Of a stretch of DNA of 64,000 bases, positions 46,703-55,789 are shown piece after piece (position 1 is the stretch's first letter; each line of letters starts with the position of its first letter). Source of the DNA: Gemmatimonadota bacterium (GTDB lineage Bacteria > Gemmatimonadota > Gemmatimonadetes > Gemmatimonadales > GWC2-71-9); assembly GCA_003220795.1 (NCBI GenBank), contig QHTK01000045.1, forward strand, positions 62,001-126,000, in the 5' to 3' direction. The translations under genes were made by a program, and so were the position numbers. The notes under the pieces were generated by a model, which was not told the origin of the DNA, made no database searches, and saw nothing but the letters and a program-made list of their open reading frames with translations.

Positions 46703-48493
46703 TCAGCTCCCTTCTTTAATGAGCTTCATCAAGTCCGCCGGGAGCGGCGGCTGCGCCTCGCGTCGTACGATCATGCGGTCCCCTTCCTTCTTAATGACGA
46801 TCTGCTCGCGTACCTGACGCTCGTCGGAGTCCGGATAATCGCTCCGGGTGTGCGCACCCCGGCTCTCGGTCCGCTCCAACGCGGCGCGCGCGGTCGCTTC
46901 CGATACAATCAGGAGGGAGCGCAGGTCGATCGCCGTGTGCCAGCCGGGATTGTACTCGCGGCTCCCGGTGATCCCCGATTTCCGAGCGCGTCCTTTCAAG
47001 TTCTCGAGCTCGGCCAGCGCGGTCTCGAGGCCGCTCTTGTCGCGGATGATCCCGGCGTTGCGCTGCATGACGGTCTGGAGCGCGGACTGCACGGCAAACG
47101 GATTCTCCCCGTTCGCGTTCTCGAAGGGCGCGAGCGCGGCGCGCATCGTCGCCTCGATCTCGGCGTCCGGAATGCCGGGGGCGCCACCGCGCTTCCCGGC
47201 GGCGTACAGCCCTGCCCGCCGTCCAAACACGAGCAGATCGCTCAGGGAATTGCCGCCGAGCCGGTTGGCGCCGTGCATCCCGCCTCCCACTTCTCCAACC
47301 GCAAAGAGCCCGGAGATTGTGGCCTCTTGTGTTTCCGCATCCACCTTGACCCCTCCCATCATGTAATGGGTCGTCGGCCCGATCTCCATGGGTTCTTTGG
47401 TAATGTCGACCTGGGCGAGCTCCTTGAACTGGTGGTACATGCTCGGGAGCTTTTGCTTGATGTAGTCGGGAGCCTGCTTCGAGGCGATGTCGAGAAAGAC
47501 GCCGCCGTGGGGACTGCCTCGCCCTTCGGCGATCTCCCGGGTGATCGCCTTCGCTACCACGTCGCGCGTCAACAGCTCAGGGGGGCGGCGGTTCTTCTTC
47601 CGTTCGCCTTTCACCCAAGCGTCGGCCTCCGCCTCCGTCTCGGCGAAATCGCCCTTGAACATGTCGGGCATGTAGCGGAACATGAACCGCTCGCCGGCCG
47701 CGTTCTTGAGGACGCCGCCTTCGCCGCGCACGCCTTCGGTCACCAGAATCCCGCGCACGCTGGGCGGCCAGACCATCCCGGTGGGATGGAACTGCACGAA
47801 TTCCATATCGATCAGCTCGGCGCCGGCCTCGTAGGCGAGGGCGTGCCCGTCGCCCGTGTACTCCCACGAATTGCTCGTGATCTGCCACGCTTTCCCGATG
47901 CCGCCCGTGGCCACCACAATCGCGCCGCTCTTGAACAGGACAAAACGGCCCGTTTCGCGGAAGTATCCGAGCGCCCCGGCGATCCGTCCGCCTACCGCGA
48001 ACAGCCGCACAATGGTGCATTCCATGTGGACGTCGATTCCGGAGTGCACGGCTTTGTCCTGGAGGACGCGAATCATCTCCAGGCCGGTGCGGTCGCCGAC
48101 GTGGGCCAAACGGCTGTAGGTATGACCTCCGAAGGGGCGCTGATTGATGCGGCCATCGGGCGTGCGATCGAACAGCGCACCCCACGCCTCGAGCTCGTTG
48201 ATGCGGTCGGGGGCTTCCTGAGCGTGGATCTGGGCCATGCGCCAGTTGTTGTGCATCTTGCCGCCCCGCATCGTGTCGCGGAAATGCACGCGCCAGTTGT
48301 CTTCCCCCATCACGTTGCCGAGCGCCGCCGCGGCGCCCCCCTCGGCCATCACGGTGTGGGCTTTGCCGAGCAGCGATTTGCAGACCAGGGCGACTTTGGC
48401 TTTCTGCGCGCTCGCTTCGATGGCGGCACGCAGGCCGGCGCCGCCGGCGCCGATCACGACGACGTCGTAGTCGTGGGTCCGGATGTCGGTCAC
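46703..48493 (-). CDS. sdhA: Succinate dehydrogenase flavoprotein subunit
   Basis: FAD-containing catalytic subunit, 596 residues. GAGGAGLRAAIEA at 16-28 binds FAD, His47 in KAHTVMAEGG is the covalent flavin attachment position, and HPTG near 245 and HGANRLGGNSLSDLLVFGRRAG near 375-396 hold substrate and flavin residues. GTG 48493 shares its first base with the sdhC TAG; the longer frame to 48658 runs into sdhC. It works with SdhB and SdhC in the membrane, reducing menaquinone (or, in reverse, reducing fumarate). Confidence 0.95.
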   Translation of the reverse strand: MTDIRTHDYDVVVIGAGGAGLRAAIEASAQKAKVALVCKSLLGKAHTVMAEGGAAAALGNVMGEDNWRVHFRDTMRGGKMHNNWRMAQIHAQEAPDRINELEAWGALFDRTPDGRINQRPFGGHTYSRLAHVGDRTGLEMIRVLQDKAVHSGIDVHMECTIVRLFAVGGRIAGALGYFRETGRFVLFKSGAIVVATGGIGKAWQITSNSWEYTGDGHALAYEAGAELIDMEFVQFHPTGMVWPPSVRGILVTEGVRGEGGVLKNAAGERFMFRYMPDMFKGDFAETEAEADAWVKGERKKNRRPPELLTRDVVAKAITREIAEGRGSPHGGVFLDIASKQAPDYIKQKLPSMYHQFKELAQVDITKEPMEIGPTTHYMMGGVKVDAETQEATISGLFAVGEVGGGMHGANRLGGNSLSDLLVFGRRAGLYAAGKRGGAPGIPDAEIEATMRAALAPFENANGENPFAVQSALQTVMQRNAGIIRDKSGLETALAELENLKGRARKSGITGSREYNPGWHTAIDLRSLLIVSEATARAALERTESRGAHTRSDYPDSDERQVREQIVIKKEGDRMIVRREAQPPLPADLMKLIKEGS

Positions 48494-49296
48494 TACAGAA
48501 TCCTGAGGTCGGTGATGATGCCGCTCGAGCAGAGCCGGATGTACACGTCCGTCAGGGCCACGGAGAAGAGCGAGCACCACGCCCACAGCATGTGATTCCG
48601 GTTGAGCACACTCACCGCGCGCCACAGCCGGTAACGCGCCGGCCCGCCGCGCGCGCACGAGAAGCAGTCTACGCTACCGCCCACCAGGTGCCGCAGCGAA
48701 TGACAGCCGAAGGTATAGCTCGCGAGCAGGATCACGTTCACCGCCATCACCAGCGTCCCGATGCCGATGCCGAACTCGCGCGGGCCGGGCGGCATCGCGC
48801 CGTTCGCCGGCACGCCGTTCACAGGCCAACGGGTGGCGAGGAGCACGTCGTACGAGAGAATGAAGATGAACACGACCGCGGCGTACATGAAGAACCGGTG
48901 CACGTTCTGCAGGATGAAGGGGAACCTCGTCTCGCCCCGGTAACCGTGCCGCGGCTCGCCTACGGCGCACGCCACCGGGTCAAGGAAGAAGGCCCGGTAG
49001 TAGGCCTTGCGGTAGTAGTAGCACGTCAGCCGGAAGCCGAGCGGGAAGACCAGAATCAAGAACGCCGGCGACAGCGGCCACCAGGACGGTCGCAGCAACG
49101 GCGAATAGAAAGGCGAAAGGTACGGCCCCCACTCGTAGTGCGCCCCGGTCCACGCCGCCCAGGTGGCGTAGATGCCGAAGCTGCCGAGCACGAGCGCCGT
49201 GAGCGCCGGCGCTACCCACCAGGCATCGCGGCGCAGCGTCACGCCGAGGCCCTGCTCCTGGAGGTCTCGCACGGAAGGTGTCATGGGCATTCCCAT
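48493..49296 (-). CDS. sdhC: Succinate dehydrogenase membrane anchor, large single-subunit type
   Basis: A 267-residue membrane protein with about five hydrophobic segments, found upstream of sdhA-sdhB. It resembles the large anchor of the non-classical complexes in Actinobacteria and Gemmatimonadota: LTCYYYRKAYYRAFFLDPVAC near 91-111, HRFFMYAAVVFIF near 133-145, and SLRHLVGGSVDCFSC near 200-214. Several His residues (133, 199, 203, 235) could be haem ligands. There is no separate sdhD. ATG 49296 abuts the mdh TAA; an ATG four codons later follows GGGA and is possible. Confidence 0.83.
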   Translation of the reverse strand: MGMPMTPSVRDLQEQGLGVTLRRDAWWVAPALTALVLGSFGIYATWAAWTGAHYEWGPYLSPFYSPLLRPSWWPLSPAFLILVFPLGFRLTCYYYRKAYYRAFFLDPVACAVGEPRHGYRGETRFPFILQNVHRFFMYAAVVFIFILSYDVLLATRWPVNGVPANGAMPPGPREFGIGIGTLVMAVNVILLASYTFGCHSLRHLVGGSVDCFSCARGGPARYRLWRAVSVLNRNHMLWAWCSLFSVALTDVYIRLCSSGIITDLRIL

Positions 49297-50225
49297 TAGA
49301 TTTTCACCGCCGCCATGGTCTCCTTCACTGCCTCCGCCGACTTCCGCAGGGCGGCCGCTTCTTCTGGAGTCAGCTTCACTTCGAGGATCTGCTCCAGCCC
49401 CCTCGCACCCAATTTACACGGCACGCCGCAGTACATCCCCGACAGCCCGTACTCACCCTGGAGCCACGCCGCGCACGGCAGCAGGCGTTTCTTGTCCCGC
49501 ACGATGGCTTCGACCATCTGCGTGACCGCCGCCGACGGGGCGTAGTAGGCCGACCCGGTTTTCAAGAACGCAACGATCTCCGCCCCGCCGTTGCGGGTGC
49601 GGTCGACGATCTTGTCGAGCGTCGCCTTGTCCAGGAGCTGACTGACCGGGATGCCCGAGACGGTGGTATAGGAGACGAGCGGCACCATCGTGTCGCCGTG
49701 GCCGCCCAGCACCATCGCCTGGATATCCTCGACGGAGACGTCCAGCGCCTCGGCGAGGAAGGCGCGGTAGCGCGCCGTGTCGAGCACACCGGCCATGCCG
49801 ATCACCCGCTCGCGCGCGAACCCTGTGACCTGCTTCGTCACCCAGCACATCACGTCGAGCGGGTTCGACACCACGACGACGATCGCCTGTGGGCAGTGCT
49901 GCTTGATCTGCTGCGAGACCTGCTTCACGATGTCGGCGTTAGTGCGGACCAGGTCGTCGCGGCTCATGCCGGGCTTGCGCGCGATCCCCGCCGTAACGAC
50001 CACGAGCTCGCTCCCCGCCGCCGGGGCGTAGTCGTTGGCGCCGATCACGCGCGTGTCGAATCCTTCGATCGACGCCGACTCCCATTGGTCGAGGGCTTTG
50101 CCCTGGGGCACACCCTCGATCACGTCGACGAGGACGACGCGCCTGGCGAGCTCCTTTTCGGCCAGGCGTTGGGCGGTGGTGGCGCCGACGTTGCCGGCGC
50201 CGACGACCGTGATCTTCTCGAGCAT
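49296..50225 (-). CDS. mdh: Malate dehydrogenase (LDH-like type)
   Basis: NAD-dependent malate/oxaloacetate enzyme of the TCA cycle, 309 residues, of the lactate-dehydrogenase-like tetrameric group. NAD loop [11 protein letters not shown] at 9-19, substrate Arg in [10 protein letters not shown] near 83-92 (Arg rather than Gln at the specificity loop supports malate), [11 protein letters not shown] near 120 and catalytic His in [10 protein letters not shown] near 176-185. ATG 50225 has AGGA about 9 bases upstream. It heads the mdh-sdhC-sdhA-sdhB set, a TCA-cycle block. Confidence 0.95.
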   Translation of the reverse strand: MLEKITVVGAGNVGATTAQRLAEKELARRVVLVDVIEGVPQGKALDQWESASIEGFDTRVIGANDYAPAAGSELVVVTAGIARKPGMSRDDLVRTNADIVKQVSQQIKQHCPQAIVVVVSNPLDVMCWVTKQVTGFARERVIGMAGVLDTARYRAFLAEALDVSVEDIQAMVLGGHGDTMVPLVSYTTVSGIPVSQLLDKATLDKIVDRTRNGGAEIVAFLKTGSAYYAPSAAVTQMVEAIVRDKKRLLPCAAWLQGEYGLSGMYCGVPCKLGARGLEQILEVKLTPEEAAALRKSAEAVKETMAAVKI

Positions 50226-50254
50226 GCGGGGATCCTGAGTTGACGAGACGGTGG

Positions 50255-51292
50255 TCAGCCGCCCCGGGTGTGCATCTCGCGATGTGGGTCGGCGCGCAGG
50301 GCCGCGATCGGGTACAGCGCACCGCGTGCCCGTACCGCCAGCCGCTCCTCGGCGCCACGGTCGGCGCGCTGCTGCCACGTGTCGCGCAGTAGCGCCGCGA
50401 GCTGGTCGTCGCTGGCGCCGGAGCGCAGTCGCTCCCGCAGATCCACGCCGTGCGCTGCATAGAGACACAAGAACCACGTGCCGTCGGCCGTGAGGCGGCT
50501 GCGATCGCACGCCCGACAGAACGGCGCGGTGGTCGACGCGATGATGCCGAACGTGGTCCCGTCCGCCAGGCGGAATCGCTCCGCGGGCGCGGGGGATCCC
50601 TGGTCGCCCTCAATCGGCTCGATCCGACCGTAGCGACCCGTCAACCGCTCGAGCATCTCCCGCTGCGATACGACCTGGTCCATCGACCAGCGGGTCGCGC
50701 CACCCACGTCCATGTACTCGATGAACCGGACCTCGGCACGATTCGCTCGGCCGAACTCGAGCAGGTCGGCAAGCTCGTCGTCGTTGAAGCCACGGATGAC
50801 GACGCTGTTGAGCTTGAGGCGGTCGTAGCCCGCCGCGCGTGCCGCCGCGATCCCGGCCAGGACATCCCCGTGGCGCTCGCTCTTCGCGAACGTGAGCATG
50901 CGCGCGGCGCGCAACGTATCGAGGCTGACCGTGAGGCGCTTGAGTCCCGCTCGGTGCAGCGCCGCGGCGTGTTTCGCGAGCAGCAGCCCGTTCGTCGTCA
51001 TCGCGAGGTCCGTGATGCGTGCGTCGCGCGCGATCAGGTCGACCAGCGTCGGCAGGTCGTGCCGCAGCAGCGGCTCCCCGCCGGTGAGCCGGATCTTGTG
51101 CACGCCCAGCCCGCCGAACACGCCGACCAGGCGCGCGATCTCCTCGAACGTGAGGATCGATTCCCGCGGCAGCCAGACGTACTCGTCCTCCGGCATGCAG
51201 TAGCGGCACCGCATGTTGCAGCGGTCGGTAACCGAGATCCGCAGACTGCCGAGCGGGCGGCCGAACGTGTCGCGCAGGACGGGATCAGACAT
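50255..51292 (-). CDS. moaA: GTP 3,8-cyclase (molybdopterin synthesis)
   Basis: Radical SAM enzyme for the first step of molybdenum-cofactor synthesis, 345 residues. The N-terminal cluster motif is CNMRCRYC near 25-32 and the second cluster Cys lie in CRACDRSRL and the Cys in WFLCLY near 275-290. The C-terminus ends in Gly-Gly, required for activity. ATG 51292 lies inside the end of moaE (8-base overlap), next to an octamer repeat array. The set moaD-moaE-moaA is compact; moaC, needed for the next step, is not in the window. Confidence 0.95.
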   Translation of the reverse strand: MSDPVLRDTFGRPLGSLRISVTDRCNMRCRYCMPEDEYVWLPRESILTFEEIARLVGVFGGLGVHKIRLTGGEPLLRHDLPTLVDLIARDARITDLAMTTNGLLLAKHAAALHRAGLKRLTVSLDTLRAARMLTFAKSERHGDVLAGIAAARAAGYDRLKLNSVVIRGFNDDELADLLEFGRANRAEVRFIEYMDVGGATRWSMDQVVSQREMLERLTGRYGRIEPIEGDQGSPAPAERFRLADGTTFGIIASTTAPFCRACDRSRLTADGTWFLCLYAAHGVDLRERLRSGASDDQLAALLRDTWQQRADRGAEERLAVRARGALYPIAALRADPHREMHTRGG

Positions 51293-51737
51293 GCGTCGGA
51301 AGGTCGGACGGGCGGACTGTGGGACGGCCGGACGGATCCACCCACGTCTCGCTCCCATCGGCCCGCAGTTCCTTCTTCCACACGGGCACGCGCCGCTTCA
51401 CCTCTTCGATCACGTAGCGACACGCCTCGAACGCGTGCGCCCGGTGCGGCGCCGCAGCGACGATCGCGATGCTCGCCTCGCCCACTGGGATCAGCCCCAG
51501 CCGGTGCCGCACGGCGACCCGGGCTCCCGACCAGCGCTCCCCGACCTCCGTGACGATACGACCCAGCTCTCCCTCGACCATCTCCTCGTAGGCGGAGTAC
51601 TCGATCGCGGTCACGCCGTGCTCATCCGGGCCGTCGCGCACGGTCCCGAGAAACACGCACGTGCCGCCGCACTCGGGCGACGAGACGGTGGCAAGCAGCT
51701 CGTCGAGAATGATGGGGGCGCGGGTGAGGTAGCTCAC
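51285..51737 (-). CDS. moaE: Molybdopterin synthase catalytic subunit
   Basis: Large subunit of molybdopterin synthase, 150 residues from GTG 51737; a TTG at 51758 inside moaD is a weaker option. FLGTVRD near 30-36, EYSAYEEMVEGEL near 47-59, the RLGLIPVGEASI stretch near 79-90 and VPVWKKE near 118-124, with its catalytic Lys, identify it. The protein should end soon after GSETWVDP; here the last 15 residues are coded by an array of five octamers (51294-51333), so the tail looks repeat-derived. The last 8 bases overlap the moaA start. Confidence 0.92.
   Translation of the reverse strand: MSYLTRAPIILDELLATVSSPECGGTCVFLGTVRDGPDEHGVTAIEYSAYEEMVEGELGRIVTEVGERWSGARVAVRHRLGLIPVGEASIAIVAAAPHRAHAFEACRYVIEEVKRRVPVWKKELRADGSETWVDPSGRPTVRPSDLPTHV
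51294..51333. repeat. Five tandem octamers spanning the end of moaE
   Basis: Forty bases split exactly into five 8-base units with the pattern NGNNGGAM on the plus strand (for example GGTCGGAC and GGCCGGAC). The same unit pattern occurs in radA and, on the other strand, in mqnA. Only one arm is present, so no large hairpin forms. The array ends one base before the moaA ATG on the minus strand, inside the moaE reading frame. Confidence 0.8.
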
Positions 51738-51744
51738 GGCTCGT

Positions 51745-52011
51745 TTACCCGCCTGCAATCGGCGGCAGCAGCGCTACTTCATCTCCATCTCCCACGCTGG
51801 CGTCGAGCTTGGCGTGATGCAAGTTGACCGCCGCGAGCGGGCGCTCGGGGATGGCGCGGGCGCCTGGAAGCTGCTCCCGGACGCGCCGCACCACGTCGCC
51901 GACTGTGGCGGGGAGCGACACGGCCACCGCGGCTTCGGCCCGCCCCACCAGCTCCGCATAGCGCGCGAAGAACCGCACCCGAATCGTACCGGACAGCGCT
52001 GGACGCTCCAT
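51745..52011 (-). CDS. moaD: Molybdopterin synthase sulfur-carrier subunit
   Basis: Ubiquitin-fold protein of 88 residues ending in the required Gly-Gly (PPIAGG), whose C-terminus becomes a thiocarboxylate donating sulfur to molybdopterin. RVRFFARYAELVGR near 11-24 and GDEVALLPPIAGG at the end are typical. ATG 52011 is preceded by AGGCG. Its stop comes 7 bases before the preferred moaE start. Confidence 0.92.
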   Translation of the reverse strand: MERPALSGTIRVRFFARYAELVGRAEAAVAVSLPATVGDVVRRVREQLPGARAIPERPLAAVNLHHAKLDASVGDGDEVALLPPIAGG

Positions 52012-52034
52012 GTCGCCTGAGAAGATAGCCGTCC

Positions 52035-53819
52035 TCACCCGCCCGTGGAACCGGTTGTGATCCCGCGCCACAGCTTCGTCTGTTTCGGCGTGGCGGCGGC
52101 CGCCGGCGTCAGGGTGAACGCCGTGCTACTGCGCTCGCGCACCTGGGTGGTGAGCGTCACGGTCTGACCGCCGCGTTGCGCGGTGATCGTGAGCGGCGCG
52201 CCCCCCTGGCCGCGGTACTGCTGTCGAAATTTCGACGCCCAGTCGCTGTCGGGCCGAGTCTCGACCTCCCCCACTCTCACGAGCTCGTCCCCAGCCGCGA
52301 GCCCTGCGGCCTCCGCGGCGCTCCCGGGGACGATGTCCCGCACCACCAGCTTCCCGTGTTCGTTCGGCTGAGCGTTGACGCCGAGGAACGGAACCGCCGT
52401 GGTCTTCCGCACGACAGCGATCGCGGCCTTCGGCAAGACGCTCTCATACGGCAGCGGCTCCCGGCCGTTGATGTAGCGCTGGTAGAAGCCGTCCGCGTCG
52501 GGCATGCCGAACTCCCGCAACAGCCCGAGCAGATCGGCGGTGCCGAAGCCCTTGTGCTTCTGGTAGAACCGGGTATACAACGCCCGCATCACGTCGTCCA
52601 GGCTGTTCTTGTTGTCCGTCGCATCACGGATCGAGACGTCGAGCAGCATCCCCGTGAGGGACCCCTTGGGATAGTAGAGCTGGGAGCTGTTGACGAAGAC
52701 TTCGTTGATCCAGGTCGCCACGCTGCCGTCTTCCTCGCTCCACGGCTCCGCGGCCGACTCGACCTGCTGCATGTCCGACGCGGCGTTGCCCAAGAACTGC
52801 GCCGACGTCCACAGTCCGGAGCGGACATTGGTGAGGTCGGCGTAGTAGTCGGTCACCCCCTCCGACCACCACAACAACGGCGTGTATTGCTCGCCGTGAT
52901 AGTCGTACGGCCACATCTCGGCGGGGCGGATCCGCTTGACGTTCCACAGGTGGAAATACTCGTGCGACATGAGCGGCACCATGAAGTCCCCGAAGCTGCC
53001 GGCCGCGTCCGCGAACGCGTTTTGCGGCATGATGTCGAACTGCGCCGCACTGTGCTCCAGGCCGCCGCCGAAGTTGATCGGCTCCCGGATGACGTTGAAG
53101 AACACCGTGTAGTGGTCGTACGGCGGTCCGCCCATCAGCCCGTTCTCGGTCTTCGCGATCCGCTCGACGTCGCCGCGCATGTTCCGGGCGACCGCGGCGC
53201 TGTAGGCGTCGGCCGGCCAGACGGCGAGCCGGATCCACCTTCCGTCGACCTGCACCGAGTCGAGGCTGTACTTGCCCACGAATGTTTCCGCGTCCACCAG
53301 TTCGTGATAGTCGGATGCGCTGTACGGGCCCGCGCCCGTTCCCGCCAGCGCGGTCGTCACCTGCCAGCCGGCGGGCAGGTTGAACTTGAGCTGCGCGGGC
53401 CGTTGCAGCTGCCCTTCTTCGTACAGAAACAGATTCGTGCCGAGGAACTGGCCGAACTCACCGCTGATGCGAGCGAGCGACAAGTCGACGGTATCGGCGA
53501 GGTAGTCGAATTCGACCGTCACGCGATCGCTCCGGCCGGTGGTGACGCGCCACGTGTCTTTGTCGAAGCGGTCCCAGAACAGCGCCTGGCCCGTGGGATT
53601 CTTCGCGCCGAAGTGCCGCACGTAGCGCGCGTAGTTCTGGATCTCGTACGCGCCGGGACTCCACGCCGGCAGCGACAGGTACAGCGTGTCGCGACCACGG
53701 GCGGGAAACTCGGCCTTCACGTGGAACAGCTTGGCGGCCGGGGACGGGACAGACACTTCGTAGTTGACGGTTTGCGCGGACAAGGGGACGGCGATGAGCA
53801 GGGCAACGAGCTGACGCAC
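52035..53819 (-). CDS. M61 family metallopeptidase with C-terminal PDZ domain, exported
   Basis: Glycyl-aminopeptidase-like zinc protease, 594 residues. Residues 1-15 form a signal peptide ending near LSAQ. The N-terminal beta domain contains LSLPAWSPGAYEIQNYARYV near 48-67, typical of M61. The zinc site is H286-E287-x2-H290 (SHEYFHLWNVKRIRP) with the third ligand Glu320 in WWSEGVTDYYADL. A PDZ domain (FLGVNAQ to the LTITAQRGG strand) covers about 470-560. GTG 53819 has GGAG about 9 bases upstream. It lies just after the HU terminator, so it likely has its own promoter. Confidence 0.9.
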   Translation of the reverse strand: MRQLVALLIAVPLSAQTVNYEVSVPSPAAKLFHVKAEFPARGRDTLYLSLPAWSPGAYEIQNYARYVRHFGAKNPTGQALFWDRFDKDTWRVTTGRSDRVTVEFDYLADTVDLSLARISGEFGQFLGTNLFLYEEGQLQRPAQLKFNLPAGWQVTTALAGTGAGPYSASDYHELVDAETFVGKYSLDSVQVDGRWIRLAVWPADAYSAAVARNMRGDVERIAKTENGLMGGPPYDHYTVFFNVIREPINFGGGLEHSAAQFDIMPQNAFADAAGSFGDFMVPLMSHEYFHLWNVKRIRPAEMWPYDYHGEQYTPLLWWSEGVTDYYADLTNVRSGLWTSAQFLGNAASDMQQVESAAEPWSEEDGSVATWINEVFVNSSQLYYPKGSLTGMLLDVSIRDATDNKNSLDDVMRALYTRFYQKHKGFGTADLLGLLREFGMPDADGFYQRYINGREPLPYESVLPKAAIAVVRKTTAVPFLGVNAQPNEHGKLVVRDIVPGSAAEAAGLAAGDELVRVGEVETRPDSDWASKFRQQYRGQGGAPLTITAQRGGQTVTLTTQVRERSSTAFTLTPAAAATPKQTKLWRGITTGSTGG

Positions 53820-53861
53820 GTGGATGAGCTCCGCGAGTGGTGTGAGGGATCAGTACCCCGT

Positions 53862-53898
53862 GCAAAACAAAGCGGCCCAGACGGTTAGTCCGGGCCGC
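53862..53898 (-). terminator. Rho-independent terminator after the HU gene
   Basis: On the minus strand an 11-base stem, GCGGCCCGGAC pairing with GTCTGGGCCGC (one G-T pair), encloses a five-base loop and is followed by TTTGTTTT. It starts 22 bases after the HU stop codon. This is the clearest terminator in the window and separates HU from the M61 peptidase gene. Confidence 0.88.
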
Positions 53899-53920
53899 CG
53901 ACTGCGGGTGAACCCTCGCG

Positions 53921-54235
53921 TCAGGGCGTCACCTTCTCGCTCGCCTCCGCGACCATCGCGCGCAACTCCTTGCTGGGCTTGAACACCGGGACGGGGCGCG
54001 CCGCGACTTCCACGGGGTCGCCGGTGCGCGGATTGCGGGCCATGCGGGTCTTGCGCTGCCGGATCTTGAACGTCCCAAACCCGCGTACCTCAATGTTATG
54101 CTGCTCCGCAAGCGCAGCTTTCACGGCGTCGAGAAATGAATCAACGACGCGCGCGCAGTCCTTCTTGGAAATCAGGGGACCAGCGGTGCGTGCGATCTGC
54201 GCGGTGACCTTCTCGACCAGATCGGCCTTCGTCAT
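53921..54235 (-). CDS. hup: HU/IHF family DNA-binding protein
   Basis: Histone-like protein of 104 residues that bends and compacts DNA as a dimer. It has MTKADLVEKVTAQIA at the N-terminus, the RGFGTFKIRQRKTRMARNP core near 51-69 (conserved GFGTF and arm Pro in NPRTGDPVEV) and the VPVFKPSKELR C-terminal helix. ATG 54235 follows AGGGGGA. It has its own promoter (54279-54307) and terminator (53862-53898), so it is a single-gene unit inside a larger run of minus-strand genes. Confidence 0.94.
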   Translation of the reverse strand: MTKADLVEKVTAQIARTAGPLISKKDCARVVDSFLDAVKAALAEQHNIEVRGFGTFKIRQRKTRMARNPRTGDPVEVAARPVPVFKPSKELRAMVAEASEKVTP

Positions 54236-54278
54236 CCGTCCCCCTTGCAGGGCCCAAGGGCAGTCAAGACGAGGGGCC

Positions 54279-54307
54279 AACATACGGGCTTACCTATTGT
54301 GTGTCAA
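54279..54307 (-). promoter_or_regulatory. Sigma-70-type promoter of the HU gene
   Basis: On the minus strand TTGACA (54307-54302) and TATGTT (54284-54279) are separated by exactly 17 bases. The expected start point is near 54272, giving a leader of about 37 bases with AGGGGGA before the ATG. The -35 box overlaps the last codons of carA, whose stop is at 54294-54296. Confidence 0.75.
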
Positions 54308-55373
54308 GAGCTTGGAGGAACTGCTGGAAGTGCCCCTGGGCGTCGTGCGGGCCGGGTGAGGCCTCCGGATGGTACTGCACCGCGAAGATGGGATACTCAC
54401 GGTGCTTCACTCCTTCGACCGTACCGTCATTGAGGTTGAGATGGGTCACTTCAAGTGGCTTCGCGCCCGGGACGCCCCCGGTGTCGCCGCGCACCGCGAA
54501 CCCGTGGTTCTGCGACGTTATAAGCACTTGTCCTGTCGCGAGATCGCGCACTGGATGGTTGCCCCCCCGATGCCCGTACGGCAGCTTCACCGTCCCACCG
54601 CCCAACGCGAGGCCGAGCAGTTGGTGGCCGAGACAGATCCCGAAGATCGGCAGCGTGCCGTCGGCTAGCTCGCGCAGCGTCGCGATCGCATAGGTGACCG
54701 CGGCCGGATCGCCGGGGCCGTTCGAGAGAAACAGACCGTCGGGCTCGAGCTCGCGCACTTGCGCCGCCGATGTGGCCGCCGGCACGACCGTCACGCGGCA
54801 CCCATGCTGCAGGAACAGCCGCACGATGTTGCGCTTCATCCCGTAATCGTACGCGACGATGTGGCGGCGGGCGTCGGCCGGTCCTTCGCAGTATCGCTGC
54901 GCGATGGTCGCGTGCGTGGCGAGGTCGAGCCCGTCCATCGAGGGACTCGCGGCGAGCGCGGCGCGCACGTCGTCGCTCGGTTGCTCGCCCAGCGCGACCG
55001 CGCCGCGCATCGCGCCCTTGGAGCGAATGTGACGCGTGAGCTGGCGCGTGTCGACGTCCGCGATGATCGGCACCCGCGCCTCCGCCAACCAGTCGGCGAG
55101 CGCGCCCGTCGATCGCCAGTTGGACGGCTTGAGCGACAGCTCGCGCACCACCACACCGGCCACGCGCGGCCGGTCGGATTCGATGTCCTCGGGATTGATG
55201 CCGTAGTTGCCGATCATCGGGGCCGTCATCACCACGATCTGCCCGAGATACGACGGGTCGGTGAAGACCTCCTGGTAGCCCGACAGGTTCGTGGTGAAGA
55301 CGACTTCGGCGTACGTCCGCTCGAACGGGATGGGCGCCGTTCCGGGGAACCAGGCGCCGTCTTCGAGCAGCAC
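54294..55373 (-). CDS. carA: Carbamoyl-phosphate synthase small subunit
   Basis: Glutaminase subunit supplying ammonia for carbamoyl phosphate (arginine and pyrimidine synthesis), 359 residues. N-terminal half: TNLSGYQEVFTDPSYLGQIV near 28-47 and DTRQLTRHIRSKGAMRG near 107-123. C-terminal amidotransferase: SNGPGDP near 217, nucleophile Cys in GICLGHQLLGLALGG and the His-Glu pair in VQYHPEASPGPHD near 335-347. GTG 55373 is 16 bases after secG; no better start lies upstream. carB is not in the window. Confidence 0.94.
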   Translation of the reverse strand: MLLEDGAWFPGTAPIPFERTYAEVVFTTNLSGYQEVFTDPSYLGQIVVMTAPMIGNYGINPEDIESDRPRVAGVVVRELSLKPSNWRSTGALADWLAEARVPIIADVDTRQLTRHIRSKGAMRGAVALGEQPSDDVRAALAASPSMDGLDLATHATIAQRYCEGPADARRHIVAYDYGMKRNIVRLFLQHGCRVTVVPAATSAAQVRELEPDGLFLSNGPGDPAAVTYAIATLRELADGTLPIFGICLGHQLLGLALGGGTVKLPYGHRGGNHPVRDLATGQVLITSQNHGFAVRGDTGGVPGAKPLEVTHLNLNDGTVEGVKHREYPIFAVQYHPEASPGPHDAQGHFQQFLQALDTQ

Positions 55374-55389
55374 GTAGGCTGGGGAGGGC

Positions 55390-55770
55390 TCAGCGATCAG
55401 GAGGTCTCCGGCCGGACGACGGATTGGACGGCGGCGGGGCCGGTGGCGGCGCCTGCGGCGTGGATTGCAGCGGCAGCGGCGTGGGCAGCACCGGAGCCGG
55501 CGGCGGGGCGGTCGTGTCGATCACCGAGCGCGGGGCGCTGGTCTGCGCGGACATGATCGCGAGCACGAGCGACAGGAACAGAAAGGTCCCCGCCGACCAC
55601 CAGGTGAGTTTGGTGAGCAGGGTCGTCGCCTGCCGCCCGCCCATGAACTGCTCGGTGCCGGCGCCGCCGCCGAGCGATGCGAGCCCGCCCCCCTGCCCCG
55701 CCTGCAGCAGGATGGCCGTCGTCAGCACCAGCGAGTCGAGGATGAGAACGCTGACCAGGAAGCCGTACAT
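55390..55770 (-). CDS. secG: Protein translocase subunit SecG
   Basis: Small component of the SecYEG channel, 126 residues. Two membrane helices (about 4-22 and 55-73) flank the conserved LLQAGQGGGLASLGGGAGTEQFMGGR region, which runs from about 21 to 46. The C-terminal 45 residues are a Pro-rich tail (many PPP runs) with no expected function. ATG 55770 lies 19 bases after tpiA. Its position after tpiA is a common bacterial order. Confidence 0.9.
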   Translation of the reverse strand: MYGFLVSVLILDSLVLTTAILLQAGQGGGLASLGGGAGTEQFMGGRQATTLLTKLTWWSAGTFLFLSLVLAIMSAQTSAPRSVIDTTAPPPAPVLPTPLPLQSTPQAPPPAPPPSNPSSGRRPPDR

Positions 55771-55789
55771 GCGCGCGGGCGGATAATAG

